Origin: Ursus arctos
Lineage: Eukaryota; Chordata; Mammalia; Carnivora; Ursidae
Direction of reading: 5' to 3'
Length of the DNA stretch: 64,000 nucleotides
Assembly: GCF_023065955.2 (NCBI RefSeq)
Contig: NW_026622808.1
Coordinates: forward strand, 46,760,475 to 46,824,474
Under the pieces are notes generated by a model. The model did not search any database and was not told the origin of the DNA. It saw only the letters and a list, made by a program, of their open reading frames with translations. Each line of letters starts with the position of its first letter. The first letter of the stretch is position 1. Shown piece by piece: positions 44,316 to 56,284 of the stretch. The translations under genes and the position numbers were made by a program.

Positions 44316-45940
44316 CATCTTGGAATTGCCCTGAAAAGTTGTCTAGAAAAGTTTTGAGATGGTCTTTAGAAATACTCAACTAGAGGCAATATAGCCTTTT
44401 GGTATTAATTGTGTAGAGAATTTAGTCACTGGCCGGGGAATGCCAGGGATTCCTTCCCTATGAAATCAATTCATGCTTTCCATATGCAAGTCAATGGACA
44501 ATCCTGAACACGGGTTTAGATATTCAGAGTTTCTGTCCTTCTCCACTGTACTTCTAAGCAAGGCAATGATTCTTCCTATACAACATTCACATTTCTGCAA
44601 AGCCTGCCTAAATGGTTAATATGTACATGACCCTGATCATATAACCAAAATATTTGCTGCCCTTAACTAAATAATTTAATTTGACCATCTCAACCTTCAG
44701 CCCCATCTGTGGCTTTATTCTTGCTACTTTATTAAATTGAGATGAATAGGCAGGGCTGAACTATGCCTAACATTTTCCTGCTTGTTTAATTAACAGCTAT
44801 GGATATTTGCATTTGCCTTCCTAACATATTTAGTACTAATTAAACCTCACAGATTTAGCACAGCTTTTTCTACAAGGCATAGCACAAGTTACCAAATTAA
44901 TCCTCAGAACACTTCCTTTGGGTAATGGGGGGGGGGGGGGATACCTGTTCCAACTCAGAAGTAGAGATTTTAATAAATTTTGATTGCATTCAACGTAGTA
45001 TATTCTCTAGAAGAAGGGAGGAGGAGTCTTGCTCTGCTGGGCAATACACTCAAACTACCGCAATCCATTTTGGGTGTCCCGTTTTAAGAGGGACACAAAC
45101 TGAACAGTGTCCAAAGGAGATGCAGATGAAAGAGATTTGAAATCAGACTGAAAGGGAGTCTATGGTTGCCTCAAGCAGTACACACACATACACACACACT
45201 CTCTAAAACAATGTTCCTTAAATTAGCTCAAAATAACACCAAAAGAAAAAGGCATGGGGGGAGGGGGTCTTATAGTCAAATCATTGGAAATGATGTTTCA
45301 CTTCTCTTCCTCTGGAATTAAAAAAATCCTCATGTTTTAATGAATATGTTTAGGGAATAGATGCTAAAGTTTTTTCACATGGCCTAGACATTGATGATCT
45401 AATCACAGTCACACCATGGTTGGTAGCTACCAATCACTGGCAAGAGCTTCAAGACAGAAGAAAATAACAAACTGGAGATCTCTTGGTAAAATGGAAAGCA
45501 TGGGCAATGTGGCCTGCTGATGCAAAAAAAAAAGAAAAATCTTCATCACAGCCATTACACTGATGGAGTGACAGAAAACACACTAGCCTGGGGATACAGA
45601 TGCCCGGGTTCTAGTCCTGACCCAGTTGGTAACAGACCACCATCTTGGATATCTCTTCTTTGAGTTTCAGTTCCTCTTTTCTCTTCTATGAGTGTTTGGT
45701 CTAGATTATCTAGCCAGGATGGCAGAATCGTGGTGTGCAAAATCACCAGCACACACATTTTGCCAGCAAGAACTCCAGATCCCCACATCTCACCACCTGT
45801 CCATCTTACCAAATAATCACCTATTCACACACTTCACATTCCTGCCTGACCCCTGTGTGATCCCTAAGTCATAGACTATTTCTTCCAGATCCAAAAATAA
45901 TCATGCTTTCTCCCTTCTGACTCACCTACAGTTTGGGTTG
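44315..45940. other. Unique sequence with a 14-G tract
   Basis: A run of 14 G lies at 44927-44940; a short CA patch is at 45180-45200. No exon recognised. Confidence 0.5.
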
Positions 45941-45946
45941 TTTTTT

Positions 45947-46140
45947 TTTTTTTTTTTAAAGATTTAATTTATTTATTTGGCAGAGACAGCCAGCGGGAGA
46001 GGGAACACAAGCAGGGGGAGTGGGAGAGGAAGAAGCAGGCTCCCAGCAGAGGAGCCTGATGTGGGACTTGATCCCAGAACGCCGGGATCACGCCCTGAGC
46101 CGAAGGCAGACGCTCAACGACTGCGCCACCCAGGCGCCCC
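45947..46140 (-). mobile_element. Bear-type Can-SINE
   Basis: Minus-strand: T17 run, aaagatttaatttatttattt, gacagccagcgggagaggga, ggacttgatcccagaacgcc, gatcacgccctgagccgaagg, gcgccacccaggcgcccc. The target word tgggttgttttt flanks it on both sides. Confidence 0.97.
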
Positions 46141-47180
46141 TGGGTTGTTTTTTAATACTTTCCTCAAACCATTTTCAAAATTCTGGTTATCCTAAATTGG
46201 AGAATATTTTTATAGCATTAGAAAGCACAAAGCCATCCATTTCCTCCACCAAGGAAAGTACCCCCCAGAACGAAGCTCTGACAAGAGTTAGGCAAGCATC
46301 CTCTTCCTACTGGAAATCCTTTAAACAAAATGCAGAAAAAATTACTTAAGGACACTGGTTCCAGGATATCAAATTCAAGAACTGGTAAAACAAAGGTCAC
46401 TTGCCTCAATCAACTTTTTTAATCTTTTTTTTTTTTTTTTTTTTTTTGCTTTACTGAAGCATGCACACAAGTTTTTTAATCTTTTTTTTTGCTTTACTAA
46501 AGCATGCGTGCGCACACACACACACAGAGCTACTAAAAACCAAAAACCAAAACAACTATTGAAATCAAACAGCATAAAGTTAGAATACTTTCTGAAAAAC
46601 TAATCACTCCTGCGGGGTTCCATAATAAAGCCAGCTGTGGGGTAGAATGACTTTACTCATACCTATTAAATAAATGACAAAGGCGAAATGCAGCAAAAAA
46701 TGGAGGCCCATTTTTTCCGGTGAAGGTAGAGCACACAGGCGTGTGGGTTTGAACCTTCCTAGAGTTTAATTTTTAACATCTCTGCTTTAGACAACTCTAC
46801 AGTGGCATTACTTTAAAGAAATCATTATCTTTTGGAAAATGTGAGAAACATGTTTTAAAAAGATAAAAACCGTGCCACACCGAGAATAATACTTTCCCCT
46901 TTCAACTCCGGGGACAAGGCGAATTGTCCAGCGCCATCTTACTGAAGCCTACTGGGATTGTGAAAAAGCAGATCTATCCAAAATCAGTGCTAAGAACTCC
47001 TTGAAACTTAAAACCAGCACATAACCTCTTGGTGACTTAAATCGATGTATTTCAGTTTTAAAGCCAACGACTCCTTAACAAGAAGCAGGACCTTGAAAAT
47101 AAATTTGCAAAAAGCAAACTCAATATTTGCTTTATCACTGAAGAAAAGAGATAGGAAAACACTCTTTTAAACGTTGTCAG
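46140..47180. other. Unique sequence with a duplicated T-rich unit
   Basis: Apart from the duplication listed at 46414-46507, nothing is recognised. The frame at 46020-46349 begins inside the SINE. Confidence 0.5.
46414..46507 (+). repeat. Duplicated T-rich unit ending gctttact(g/a)aagcatgc
   Basis: Copy 1 (46414-46464) reads cttttttaatc, about 23 T, gctttactgaagcatgc. Copy 2 (46471-46507) reads gttttttaatc, 9 T, gctttactaaagcatgc. Besides the T-run length they differ at two bases. A CA-rich patch follows copy 2. Confidence 0.9.
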
Positions 47181-47182
47181 TC

Positions 47183-47296
47183 TGGGGCACCTGGCTGGCT
47201 GAACCGGGAGAACAAGCCCCTCTTGATCCGGGCATTGTGAGTTCGAGCCCCACGCTGGGTGTAAAGTTCACTTAAAAATACAATCTTTAGAAAACA
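47183..47296 (+). mobile_element. Short tRNA-Lys-type SINE (old)
   Basis: Plus-strand: ggggcacctggctggctgaac, aagcccctcttgatccgggc, attgtgagttcgagcccc (B box), acgctgggtgtaaagttc, acttaaaaatacaatcttt tail. Confidence 0.9.
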
Positions 47297-47429
47297 AAGT
47301 TGTCCATCATTTTTTCTGACGACAAAAGGTCAAATAATTACTTACGTGTACCTAATCCGAAACACGTGTGTATATAGAAGACTGTTTCCTTTCGATCTTT
47401 TTACAAAAATGGGCTCACACTGGAGATGC

Positions 47430-47560
47430 CCTTGGCTTTGCTGCTCAAAGTTTATCAGCATCACAGGGAGCTTATTAAAAAGCTCAGGCCCCACCCCAGG
47501 AATGAGCTGCATTTTAAGGATATTGGGAGGAGGGGGGACTTGTAAGCCAATGAAAGCCCT
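47430..47560 (+). mobile_element. Possible MER5A-type hAT fragment
   Basis: gctgctcaaagtttatcagcatcacagggagctt, attaaaaagctcaggccccacccc, aggaatgagctgcattttaagg follow the order I remember for MER5A. Right end not recognised. Confidence 0.5.
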
Positions 47561-47599
47561 AGGCTGTACAATGGTTATAAAAGCACCATTCTCTATTCT

Positions 47600-50110
47600 T
47601 CGGTCAGAAAATCCAGATCCCGAAGTGGATAACACACATCTCTGGACACCAAAAAAATATGTAGATGCCTTGTTTTAAATGTGTTGTTAAAGTCTCTAAC
47701 AATAGCTTAAAAAATAAAAAAATCTGCTTTTTTGAGAGAACATCCACAGACAATAACATGTCTTATTTACCTCTGAACTGCGGTGAAAACAGAAGCACAA
47801 ATTAAAAAAAACAAAAACAAAAACTGAGTGCCAAACCACAGTAAGCAATGATTTAATTTTGCTATCCATCTCATTTATTTTTAGTGCAATAACTGTCATA
47901 CCCGTGTTTGACCTGTGCGGAAACAGAAGCACCGTGAGGTTAAAAGCCCCCTCTCCATGTGGTTGAAAGCGCCCCCCTCAGTGAGATGCAGGACGGTGAG
48001 GGACAGCGTCAGCATGTTGCATTGCTTCTCCGGTAAAGTAGCTAGAACATCTCCAATGAGACGGCCTCTCCTGTCGCAAACTCTAAGGAAAGTCACAGTA
48101 TCCAACAGGGACCTTGGGCAAAGATGTTCACGTCCAAACTTCGCCATCAAAGTGTCAGCTTGCAGACTGATGTGCCACCTGGGAGGCTGCTACCCAGGGC
48201 CCTTGACACTATTACAGCTTTCACGCACCCTATTACTGAGGATGCGGGAAGGGGAGGGAAGCCAAGGAAAATATATCACTTGGCAAACTGCTCCCTCTCC
48301 CTTCCACAGGTTTGTTCTAACCTCCTGCTTGAAGAGATGCAACCCCCAGGACAAGCCCCTCTGAAGCCATTCACCATTTTCCAGACATTGTATACCGGCC
48401 TGCCAGTTGCCAAGAGCACCTCCGAGAAAACTAGAACTGGGATTCCCAACCCTTGTAAGGACTGTGCTCACACCATTAGGGTGGGTAAAACGCTAACAAG
48501 GATTCATCTCTGCCCTTTTCGTTACCCCGGGACACGACCTGGTATGTTTAGTCTCCGATCCATCAAGCCAAGTGTAAATAAGAAACAGAGCTGAGAGAAA
48601 GCCGGCTGGTCAGCCCTTGTTCTGATCATGTCCGGTGGCCCTGGACAGGGGTAAGTCAGCCCACGTGCCTCGGGTCACTCTAATGGAAAAGACATGGAGC
48701 CGTCAACTGTTTCTCAAAGTGTGGGACACTTCGCACAGAGGGTTGGGGGAAAGGGTATGAGGGATGCTTTCGATAGGTAACGAGCATCAGAAAAACACGG
48801 GTGGTTTGTATACATGTTTGTTTTCTTTTTTTAATAAACCGTTTACTTCTTAAAGAAGTCAATTTAAAGAATATCATTAAGCAAATATCAGCTCATGATA
48901 TGTGAGTAGGAAAAAGAAATCCTAAAGGTGGTTCTCAAACTTTCAGGTAGCAGAGCAGCTGGAGATGAGCATTTATTCAAAGAACGTGGAGAAATATTGA
49001 GATATTCCATTTCATCGTAAATATGAAGAAAAATTTTAACTACTTAATATAAAATCAGACCTATCAGATTCCATATCTGCAATTAGAAAAAAATACTGGC
49101 TACCAAAAGAAGGTAGAACCAGCCTTCTTCCAATGTGGTCAGAGTTATTTGCTATTAGCTCATTATGTTCCATTTTCTGCTAGCGTTCAAAAGTAAGTAA
49201 GCTAGAGTAAGCACCAAAATGTTAATAAGGCACATTGATAAAAGGGAAAGCTTAATGGCTGTCATTTTTTACTCAGTAAGACTGTCATTGTTTTACTCTA
49301 CGTCAGCCCAAGTTGTGAAATCCCAGGGCTGCCCTGGAAGGCGCCAGGAGAACCAGGAAAAGATGGTGTCTGAAGTCCATTTTATGATTCCATGTCATGT
49401 AAGATCTTAATTTATGGTGGAGAGTATTTTGAAAGAACCTAACTCACGAGGCCTGACTCCTTCCCTGTAGGGCTCAACTTCCTCTTTCCTTATCAAAATA
49501 GGCTTTATGACTATGGGGAAAGCTCATGCCCTCTTCGTCTTTTCTGCCCAGACTCCATGAGACTCCAGCAGAGCTGTCCACCTCAGGATCCTGCCAGTCC
49601 TGCCATAGAGGTGGACATGGACCTCAGGGTGTCTAATCAGTCACGACATAAGCATTGTACCCAGCTGAGCCAACTGAGGTTTATTCAGAGAATGATAAAG
49701 ATGCCGGCAAGGAGGGGTACCTCCTTCCTTGTGATCATCAGGGGTGAGAAAGAAGCCAGGAGCTATCACATGGAGAACACTTTCCTGGGATTGAAACAAA
49801 CAGGGAACTACACAGAAGCAGGGATAAGATTGCTGATGAGTCCTGAGTAAAACCTTACAAACCAGGAAGCTAGCAAACCTCAGAGAAACTACGGGGTGGC
49901 CTTTGGAAATCAGTCTGCTTGGGATGAGACATGTTTTCTGGGACTTGATTTTATGACCCACTTCCTGATTAATGGACAGGATGGTGAGGACTCCTTATCT
50001 TCCAGGATGACAGAAAAGATGCACAGAAAGCAATAAACAACATGAGAATTTAGGAAGGGGAAACAACGTGGGGCAGTGGGAACTGGAAGGTCATGAGATC
50101 TACGTAACTG
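47600..50110. other. Unique sequence, GC-richer at 47.9-48.6 kb
   Basis: 47915-48594 has raised CpG content and overlapping plus frames of 149 and 156 codons (see the candidate terminal exon). A possible worn hAT pair of ends lies at 48709-48725 and 48926-48943 (tttctcaaagtgtggg; ggtggttctcaaacttt). 49430-49980 may be an old LTR but I could not place it. Confidence 0.4.
48309..48594 (+). other. Candidate terminal exon, unproven
   Basis: A strong acceptor-like run (ctccctctcccttccacag) ends at 48308, followed by a frame that stays open to a stop at 48592-48594 (about 94 codons after the acceptor). An aataaa lies near 48832. The sequence is not a repeat I recognise. The encoded protein has no domain I know and no conservation could be checked, so this may be chance or a non-coding exon. 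Confidence 0.2.
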
Positions 50111-50114
50111 GGTA

Positions 50115-50330
50115 AAGATCTAAACTGCTTCATACCAGCCATGGCCTCCTTCCTTAAAAAAAAAAAGTCATTGGCTCTTTTAAGACCTCATTTCCTCTTA
50201 TGTTAAAAGGGGAAAGTCTACCTGCCTGGCAGGGCTGTTGTAAGACATAAGTGAAATCACACGGATAAGTTTTCAGAAACGTATCCGGCACAGAGTAGTT
50301 CTCCATAAATGTTAGCTATTATTCCTTGAC
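50115..50330 (+). mobile_element. MIR
   Basis: Sense order: acctcatttcctcttatgtta, aaaggggaaagtctacctgcc, tggcagggctgttgtaagac, gaaacgtatccggcacagagta, gttctccataaatgttagct. An A-run interrupts it near 50157-50166. Confidence 0.85.
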
Positions 50331-51600
50331 CCCCATAAAATGTAAAGTTGAAGAAAAAACACGAACTCCCAAGTTCTCACCAACCCTGAATCATTAGGAC
50401 CAAGGAACCATACATTAAAACAACCAAAAACACCACCAAGAGATAAATTCCCTCAAGGAGTGGAAGGTGGGTCACTGGCAGACAGACTCAGAATATTCTA
50501 ACCAGATCCAGCAACATCATTCCGATGGTTTCAAAGTCAGCCACCCGCTTGGAAAGTTCCACGAGCTGTGCTGCTGGTAGACCAGCCTTGGAATTCTGAT
50601 GGCAATCACCTTTGAATTTGCTCTATGATCCAGAAGTTCGCAAGACTGCCTTCTGGAGAATATGGAGAATTCGGAAGGAAAATATAATTCTATTCGAATT
50701 TGCCATTCTCGGGTGTCAGATTGCCTTGACTAAGGCTGGTTATGCCTTAATTACATTTACATCATTAATTTTAATGACATTTTTATAATTAGATACAAAG
50801 ATTAGAATTTTTATATCCCTTTGTACTTTCCTTTTAATACGAATTACTTGTGGTTGCTGAACGAGTTACAAATTAGAATAATTTCTTCCAAAGAACAAAG
50901 AGGAGGAAGAATTCACAGGAAGAGAGAAAATTCCAAAGGACAAATAGCTCGGTTGCAGAAATTACACACTACAGAATCCGCTAATGTAACCAACCCAATA
51001 ATTAAGTGGCACATGGACATTTGTTTTCATAGCCCCAGATTTTCTAGCTAATAAACAAAAGTAAGAAATCGGTATATAATAACATTTTTTCCTAATGTTG
51101 GATGAAACTTGTCATTGCTATGAATTTCTATTTACAACATATAATTCCAGCTTGAACCAAAATTCTGTTTTTGACAAAACAGGAGTTCTAAGCAGGGTGA
51201 AATGGTGGTAATCATCTTTGATGTGGCTTTCAAAGGCACGGAAGAAATTTATCACAATAGCAATGTCACCTCTCTCACCTCCCTCTGACATTTTCACCCA
51301 TGCATTTATTGAAAATGTGCTTAAAATGAGCACAATCTTTGTGCTGCAACGTTTCCGGGATAATTAGTTTCTGAAGTCCAAATTTGTCCTACATTTAAAT
51401 TCTTCTTGGGGCAAAGGGTTCCCTCTTATTTGGAATACCCAGGTTTTGATGGAACAGGATTCATCATCAGTACTCACATACTTTCCTCAAAATGCCCCTG
51501 GCATGAGTTCCCTACAAACTCAGAGTCCGTCGAGCTACTCTTTACCTTGACATTCATCTGCTCCACACTAAGGGAAAGAGCACGCTCAAAATATTTTCCC
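50330..51600. other. Unique AT-rich sequence
   Basis: No repeat or exon recognised. Confidence 0.5.
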
Positions 51601-51601
51601 C

Positions 51602-51814
51602 AGGGGCGCCTGGGTGGCACAGCAGTTAAGCACCTGCCTTCGGCTCAGGGCGTGATCCCAGCGTTCCAGGATCGAGCCCCACATCAGGCTCCTCCGCTAT
51701 GAGCCTGCTTCTTCCTCTCCCACTCCCCCTGCTTGTGTTCCCTCTCTCGCTGGCTGTCTCTATCTCTGTCAAATAAATAAATAAAATCTTTTAAAAAAAA
51801 ATAAATAAATAAAT
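51602..51814 (+). mobile_element. Bear-type Can-SINE
   Basis: Plus-strand and close to consensus: aggggcgcctgggtggcaca, cagggcgtgatcccagcgttc, gatcgagccccacatcagg, ctcctccgctatgagcctgc, tgtcaaataaataaataaaa, then a long A/(AAAT) tail. aaaatattttcccc flanks it perfectly at 51588-51601 and 51815-51828. Confidence 0.97.
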
Positions 51815-52009
51815 AAAATATTTTCCCCATTCAGTAATGAACAGCTACATGGAACTTAAAGATCACCAGTGACGTTATGTAAGAGACAGTCAGAAAATTC
51901 AACCAAAGGGCCACACCTGGTACCGAGCATATGTTCTACATCTAACGAGGGTCCCAAGACACTCCAGTCAACTGAGGTAAGCCGGGAGACAGTATGGAGA
52001 AGTCAGCCT

Positions 52010-52235
52010 TTGGAAGCGGAGAGGCCGGGGTTTGATTTCTGCCTCTGATATTAATTAGCTACAGGAATCAATTACTTAGCCTTTCCAAGTTTTGGTTTCC
52101 TCATCTATAAAGTTGGGATAATAATATCACCACGGTCACAAGTGAAAATATAAGGAAACAAGTCTATGACGTTCATGGTGCCCGGCTTATGGTAAAAGCT
52201 CAATAAAAGTAACTATGGTTTCATTACCATTATCA
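52010..52235 (+). mobile_element. MIR
   Basis: Sense order: gcctttggaagcggagaggcc, ggggtttgatttctgcctctg, caattacttagcctttccaag, ttttggtttcctcatctataaa, gttgggataataatatcacc, tgcccggcttatggtaaaagc, tcaataaaag. Confidence 0.88.
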
Positions 52236-52288
52236 CTGTTGTTATCCAAAAGACCCACATTAATGTAACACACAGATTTATCTATCTT

Positions 52289-52498
52289 TTATTTAAAGAT
52301 TTTATTTTATTTATTTATTTGAGAGAGAGAGAGAGAGAGAGCGTGTGCTTGCAGAGGGAGGAGCAGAGGGAGAGGGACAAGCAGACTCCACACTGAGTGC
52401 AGAGCCTAACACAGGACTCAATCTCACGACCCTGAGATCATGACCTGAGCCAATATTAAGAGTCAGATGCTTAACCGACTAAGCCACCCAGGCGCCCC
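52289..52498 (-). mobile_element. Can-SINE
   Basis: Minus-strand: tttaaagattttattttattt, (GA)n, agactccacactgagtgcag, gactcaatctcacgaccctg, gatcatgacctgagccaat, ccacccaggcgcccc. Flanks agatttatctatctt and agattgactgatctt are a worn duplication. Confidence 0.95.
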
Positions 52499-52599
52499 AG
52501 ATTGACTGATCTTAAATGCCTTTTTTTCATTTTCTGGAATTTTGTGACATAATACAATTTTTCCTTTTCCCCACTACCTGCAAAAATACTGCTGCTTAC

Positions 52600-52835
52600 T
52601 TTGGTGAAGACTGATAAACATTACAATAGATAGCATCTTATAATAGAGAAAACACATCCGTATGTGAGTGGATATACATAGAACATCTCTGCAATCATCT
52701 ATAAAAAAGTGTTCGCTGTGGTGATAACGAGCAATAAGACTACGGATCTCTTGAACAGCATGCTCTAATTGTTATTTGATCAACTTTTACTACCTCTGAA
52801 ATAAATTAAACTTTGTTTCCATAAAAGAAATAAAA
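52600..52835 (+). mobile_element. Possible L1 3' UTR fragment
   Basis: gtgagtggatatacatagaacatctctgcaa, agtgttcgctgtggtgataac and the final aataaattaaactttg are in the order of an old L1 3' UTR. Weak by eye. Confidence 0.35.
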
Positions 52836-52839
52836 CATA

Positions 52840-53254
52840 AACCACCAACTTACGGCGTGTCCTAAATCTAGTGGACACGATACATGAATGTGTTTTGCTT
52901 TAGTCACCCTTACTATCCACCCACAGTTTCGATTTTTACCAGCTCCTCGAAATATAAATACTCATTTGCCTGTCTTCTCCACAGGTGGTACAGAAGGAAT
53001 AAAAGAAATCAATGTAGCATTCTTCGCTACGTGCTGCATGAAACACGACGGGCAGTAGACAGCTGTGTTTTTCATAGCTTCTGAATGTCTTACCTTCCAT
53101 TAATTAAATCCTCTCAATTTTTTTTTGAAAAGCCACACAAACATTAATGTCAACAAAAGTGATGAAGCGAAAGAAGAGAAGATATATTTCCAAAAATTTT
53201 TTCCAGGTCCCTGAGTCCCAGAAAACACAATTTTTAAAATGGGAATGCTTATTT

Positions 53255-53298
<44 letters not shown>

Positions 53299-53735
53299 CT
53301 ACCTCCTTGTCAAACATATTAAATTATAAATTGAACATCAGTTTTGTAAAGACTGACTTCTAAATTATAATAGAACACATCTGGGGTGATTTTTGACTCT
53401 CCTCGAATATTTGGATTTCTTGGCAGCCAGGAAATCTCTGGGCAGACACACCACTACGATAATTAATGCCAGCTTTCAGGCATCATAATGAAAAAAAAAT
53501 TCATGACAGCAACAAAAAAATGGTACCCCTCCCCCCACAAAAGAACCACGGATTTAATGTAAAACATGAATCCATGGGAGCATTTAGCCTAGAGCAGCTG
53601 AAAGACATTTATGTGATTCATGAACAAAGAATCATTCAAACTCTTCCATTAGACCTTTTCTGCATTTCGGCTACATTTATGCCCATTGTTGGCTGTTTCA
53701 TTCATGCCCTGGTTTTTTCTGTGCCCAACAGTGCT
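52840..53735. other. Unique AT-rich sequence with a CA repeat
   Basis: No exon recognised. The 95-codon plus frame at 53466-53753 has no motif. Confidence 0.45.
53257..53296 (+). repeat. (AC)20 microsatellite
   Basis: Forty bases of uninterrupted AC. Frames of histidine/threonine or valine/cysteine repeats crossing it on both strands are artefacts. Confidence 0.98.
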
Positions 53736-53860
53736 CCTGACTTCTACCACTAGTTCCAACAAGACCTTTACCTTCTCCTTGCTTTTATTTTTCCTACAGT
53801 CCCTGAAGGACGTCCACAGACCAGCACAGTGCCTGGAACACAGCAGACGTTCAATAAAAG
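53735..53860 (+). mobile_element. L2 LINE 3' end
   Basis: ctacagtccctgaaggacgtc, agcacagtgcctggaacacag, cagacgttcaataaaaggc match the L2 or related 3' end. Confidence 0.65.
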
Positions 53861-54002
53861 GCTATGGGTAGACAGAGTGGGTGATGAATGAGTGTGAACG
53901 GACCAAGAATGTAGAAACAAAAAACAAATGTCGAAAACTAAAAGACTTCGCTGATTCTAACATGACTTCATATATTAGAGCAAATATTCTACTTTTTTCT
54001 TC

Positions 54003-54705
54003 CATTTTTTCCCCAGTTTTATTGACACACCACGCTGTGTAAGTTTAAGGTGATTAGCTTAACAGGCTGCCTTACACATATTGTAAAGTGATGACTGCAG
54101 GAAGCTTAGTTAGCATCTATCATCATATAAATATAGTAAAAAGAAAAAGAAAAAAATCTTCTTTCCTTGTGACGAGAACTCCTAGGATTTACTCTCTTAA
54201 CTGTTATAAATACCACAAAGCAATGTTAACTGTAGTCAGCATGTTGCACCTTCCATCCCTAGTAGTTACTTATCTTATAACTGAACGTTTGTACCTTTTG
54301 ACCACCTTCATCCAATCCGCCCTCCCCCCACACTCCAACTCTGATAACCACAAATCTAATCCTTTTTTCTACAAGCTGTTCCTTCTTTTTAAAATTCCAC
54401 ATATAAGTAAGATCATATAGTATTTTCTCTGTCTGACTTATTTCACTTGGCATAATACATTCTAGGTCCATCCATGTTGTGGTAGATGGCAAGATTGCAG
54501 CATTTTTATGGCTGAGTAATATTCCATTCATTTGCTCGTGGACACTTGCGTTGATTCCATGATCGTAAACACTGCTGAAATGAACATGGGGGTGCGGCTA
54601 CCTTTTCAAGTTAGTGTTTTCACTGCCTCTGAATATAGGCCCAGAAGTAGAATTACTAGATCCCATGGTAGTTCTATTTTCAAGTTTTTGAGGATCCCTG
54701 TTTTC
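54003..54705 (-). mobile_element. L1MA/B-type 3' end
   Basis: Antisense L1: agttttattgacacacca, taaggtgattagcttaacagg, atgttaactgtagtcagcatg, actgaacgtttgtaccttttgacc, ctctgataaccacaaatctaat, taagatcatatagtattttctc, acttatttcacttggcataata, ttatggctgagtaatattcc, gaacatgggggtgcggctac, gaagtagaattactagatc. About 700 bp, with an A-rich patch near 54140. Confidence 0.92.
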
Positions 54706-54734
54706 TATCACTTAGAAGCAACCAAATAGATAAT

Positions 54735-54925
54735 ATGCTCCATAGTTGTATGACCTTAGGGAAATTCCTTAGCCTCAGGGCTTCATTTCCTCATCTGTAA
54801 ACAAGGAAGAGTTACAGCACCTGCCTCAGGAAGGAGTTCTGAGGGTTAACCTGTTACTGCTTATAAAGTACTTGGCAGAGTAAATAAAACAGAACAAATG
54901 CTCCAAGTCAAGGAAAGGGAGTAAC
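54735..54925 (+). mobile_element. MIR
   Basis: Sense order: tgaccttagggaaattccttag, cctcagggcttcatttcctcat, ctgtaaacaaggaagagttaca, gcacctgcctcaggaagg, gagggttaacctgttactg, aagtacttggcagagtaa. Confidence 0.85.
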
Positions 54926-55018
54926 TAAAAGCAAATAAGCATCACCACTATTTTATTAAAACACAGGAGTCACACGTAGCATAAATAGCAAGTGGGCTTG
55001 AAAAATGTGTTCAATCTT

Positions 55019-55241
55019 GGGGCTGTGGTGCTGCAGTCGGTTGGGCGGCCAACTCTTGGTTTCCACTCAGTCATGATCTCAGGGTTGTGGGATCGAGCCC
55101 CCTCTGCGCTCAGCAGGGAGTCTGCTTACCCCTCTCCCTCCCCTTCTGCCCTCCTCCCACTCTCCTTGCACATGTGCATGTGACCGCATGTGCACTCTCT
55201 CTTTCTAATAAATAAATTAAAACAATCTTTTAAAAAAAGAA
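55019..55241 (+). mobile_element. Can-SINE, diverged
   Basis: Plus-strand: ggggctgtggtgctgcagtcg, actcttggtttccactcagtc, atgatctcagggttgtggg, atcgagccccctctgcgct, CT-rich middle, ctaataaataaattaaaac. Flanks gtgttcaatct and atgttcagtct are a worn duplication. Confidence 0.92.
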
Positions 55242-55284
55242 AAGCATGTTCAGTCTCGTAACAGATGAGGAACAAAAAGGTACA

Positions 55285-55475
55285 CACCTGACTTCAAATC
55301 CTACCTGTTTGATTGGTGTGTTGTATAATCTCTGGGCCTCTGTGTAAACAATTCTTAAATGCAGATGAAAATAATAATTCCCAGCGTACAAAGTTTTGTA
55401 AAGATGGATGACATGTATAAAGAACTTAGCAAGATGCCCGGTCCTTAGTTAATTCTCCTTACATTTTAGCTAACA
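55285..55475 (+). mobile_element. MIR
   Basis: Sense order: cctgacttcaaatcctacctg, tgtataatctctgggcctctg, atgcagatgaaaataataattcc, agatgcccggtccttagttaat. Confidence 0.7.
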
Positions 55476-55684
55476 CTACCATCGTGCTACTTGAGGGTCT
55501 GGCAACATCATGACAAGGAGGTGCTGTGGAATAATTTGTAGGCTGTGTATCGTTTATGCATACATCTAATGCTTGCTGGGCAATTACATCATATCAGGGA
55601 ATCTCAGATGGCATAGTCCACAGAGCCCCACAACAGCCATGTGAAACACAGTCTATGGAACTTCCTTTAAAAAATTAGTTCAGA

Positions 55685-55890
55685 GGGGCCCCTGGGTGGT
55701 GCAGTCAGTTGAGCATTGGGCTCTCGGTTTCGGCTCAGATTATGATCTCATAGTCGTGGGATCAAGCCCCGGGTCAGGCTCTGCGCTCAGCATGGTGTCT
55801 GTTTGAGATTCTCTCTCCCTCTCCCTCTGCCCCTACTGCTTGTGCTCTCTCTCTCTCTCTCTTGCCAATAAATAAATAAATTTTTAAAAA
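55685..55890 (+). mobile_element. Can-SINE, older
   Basis: Plus-strand: ggggcccctgggtggtgcagtc, ctctcggtttcggctcagatt, atgatctcatagtcgtggg, atcaagccccgggtcaggc, CT-rich middle, caataaataaataaattttt. Its target was already A/T-rich (aaaaaattagtt on the left, aaaaaattaatt on the right). Confidence 0.94.
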
Positions 55891-55944
55891 ATTAATTAAA
55901 AAGAAAAAGCTCTTGAGAAATGTAGGACATAATAAAAGAAAGGT

Positions 55945-56135
55945 AACATTTGTTGAATATCCAGCATACTTCATGTCTCATATACAGCCCTTTACACGTA
56001 TGTTCTAATTTCATCCTCCCTTTACACCGAGATTAATACCATCACTTCACCTGCACAGGTGAGGAAACTCAGCAGTTAAACTGCTTGCCAAAACTACACA
56101 AGTTACAGAGCCACCACTCAAACTCTGATCTACCT
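55945..56135 (-). mobile_element. MIR
   Basis: Antisense: tgttgaatatccagcatactt, ttacacgtatgttctaatttcatcc, acaggtgaggaaactcagcag, ttaaactgcttgccaaaac, agttacagagccaccactcaaac, tctgatctacctgacc. Confidence 0.82.
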
Positions 56136-56284
56136 GACCTTATGCCTATTTCCCTAAATTTTGCTGAACAGAAAAAGACAAAAATGAATAAATCCAGTCA
56201 AAATTTATCTTTATTTTTAGCAATTTTTAAAAAGACAACTCTCAGCTCAGCTCAGGCACCTATTAACAAATACCCCCAAGATTC

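Noticed and set aside
53104..53329. Frames with Cys-Val or Thr-His repeats
   Set aside because: Translations of the (AC)20 microsatellite.
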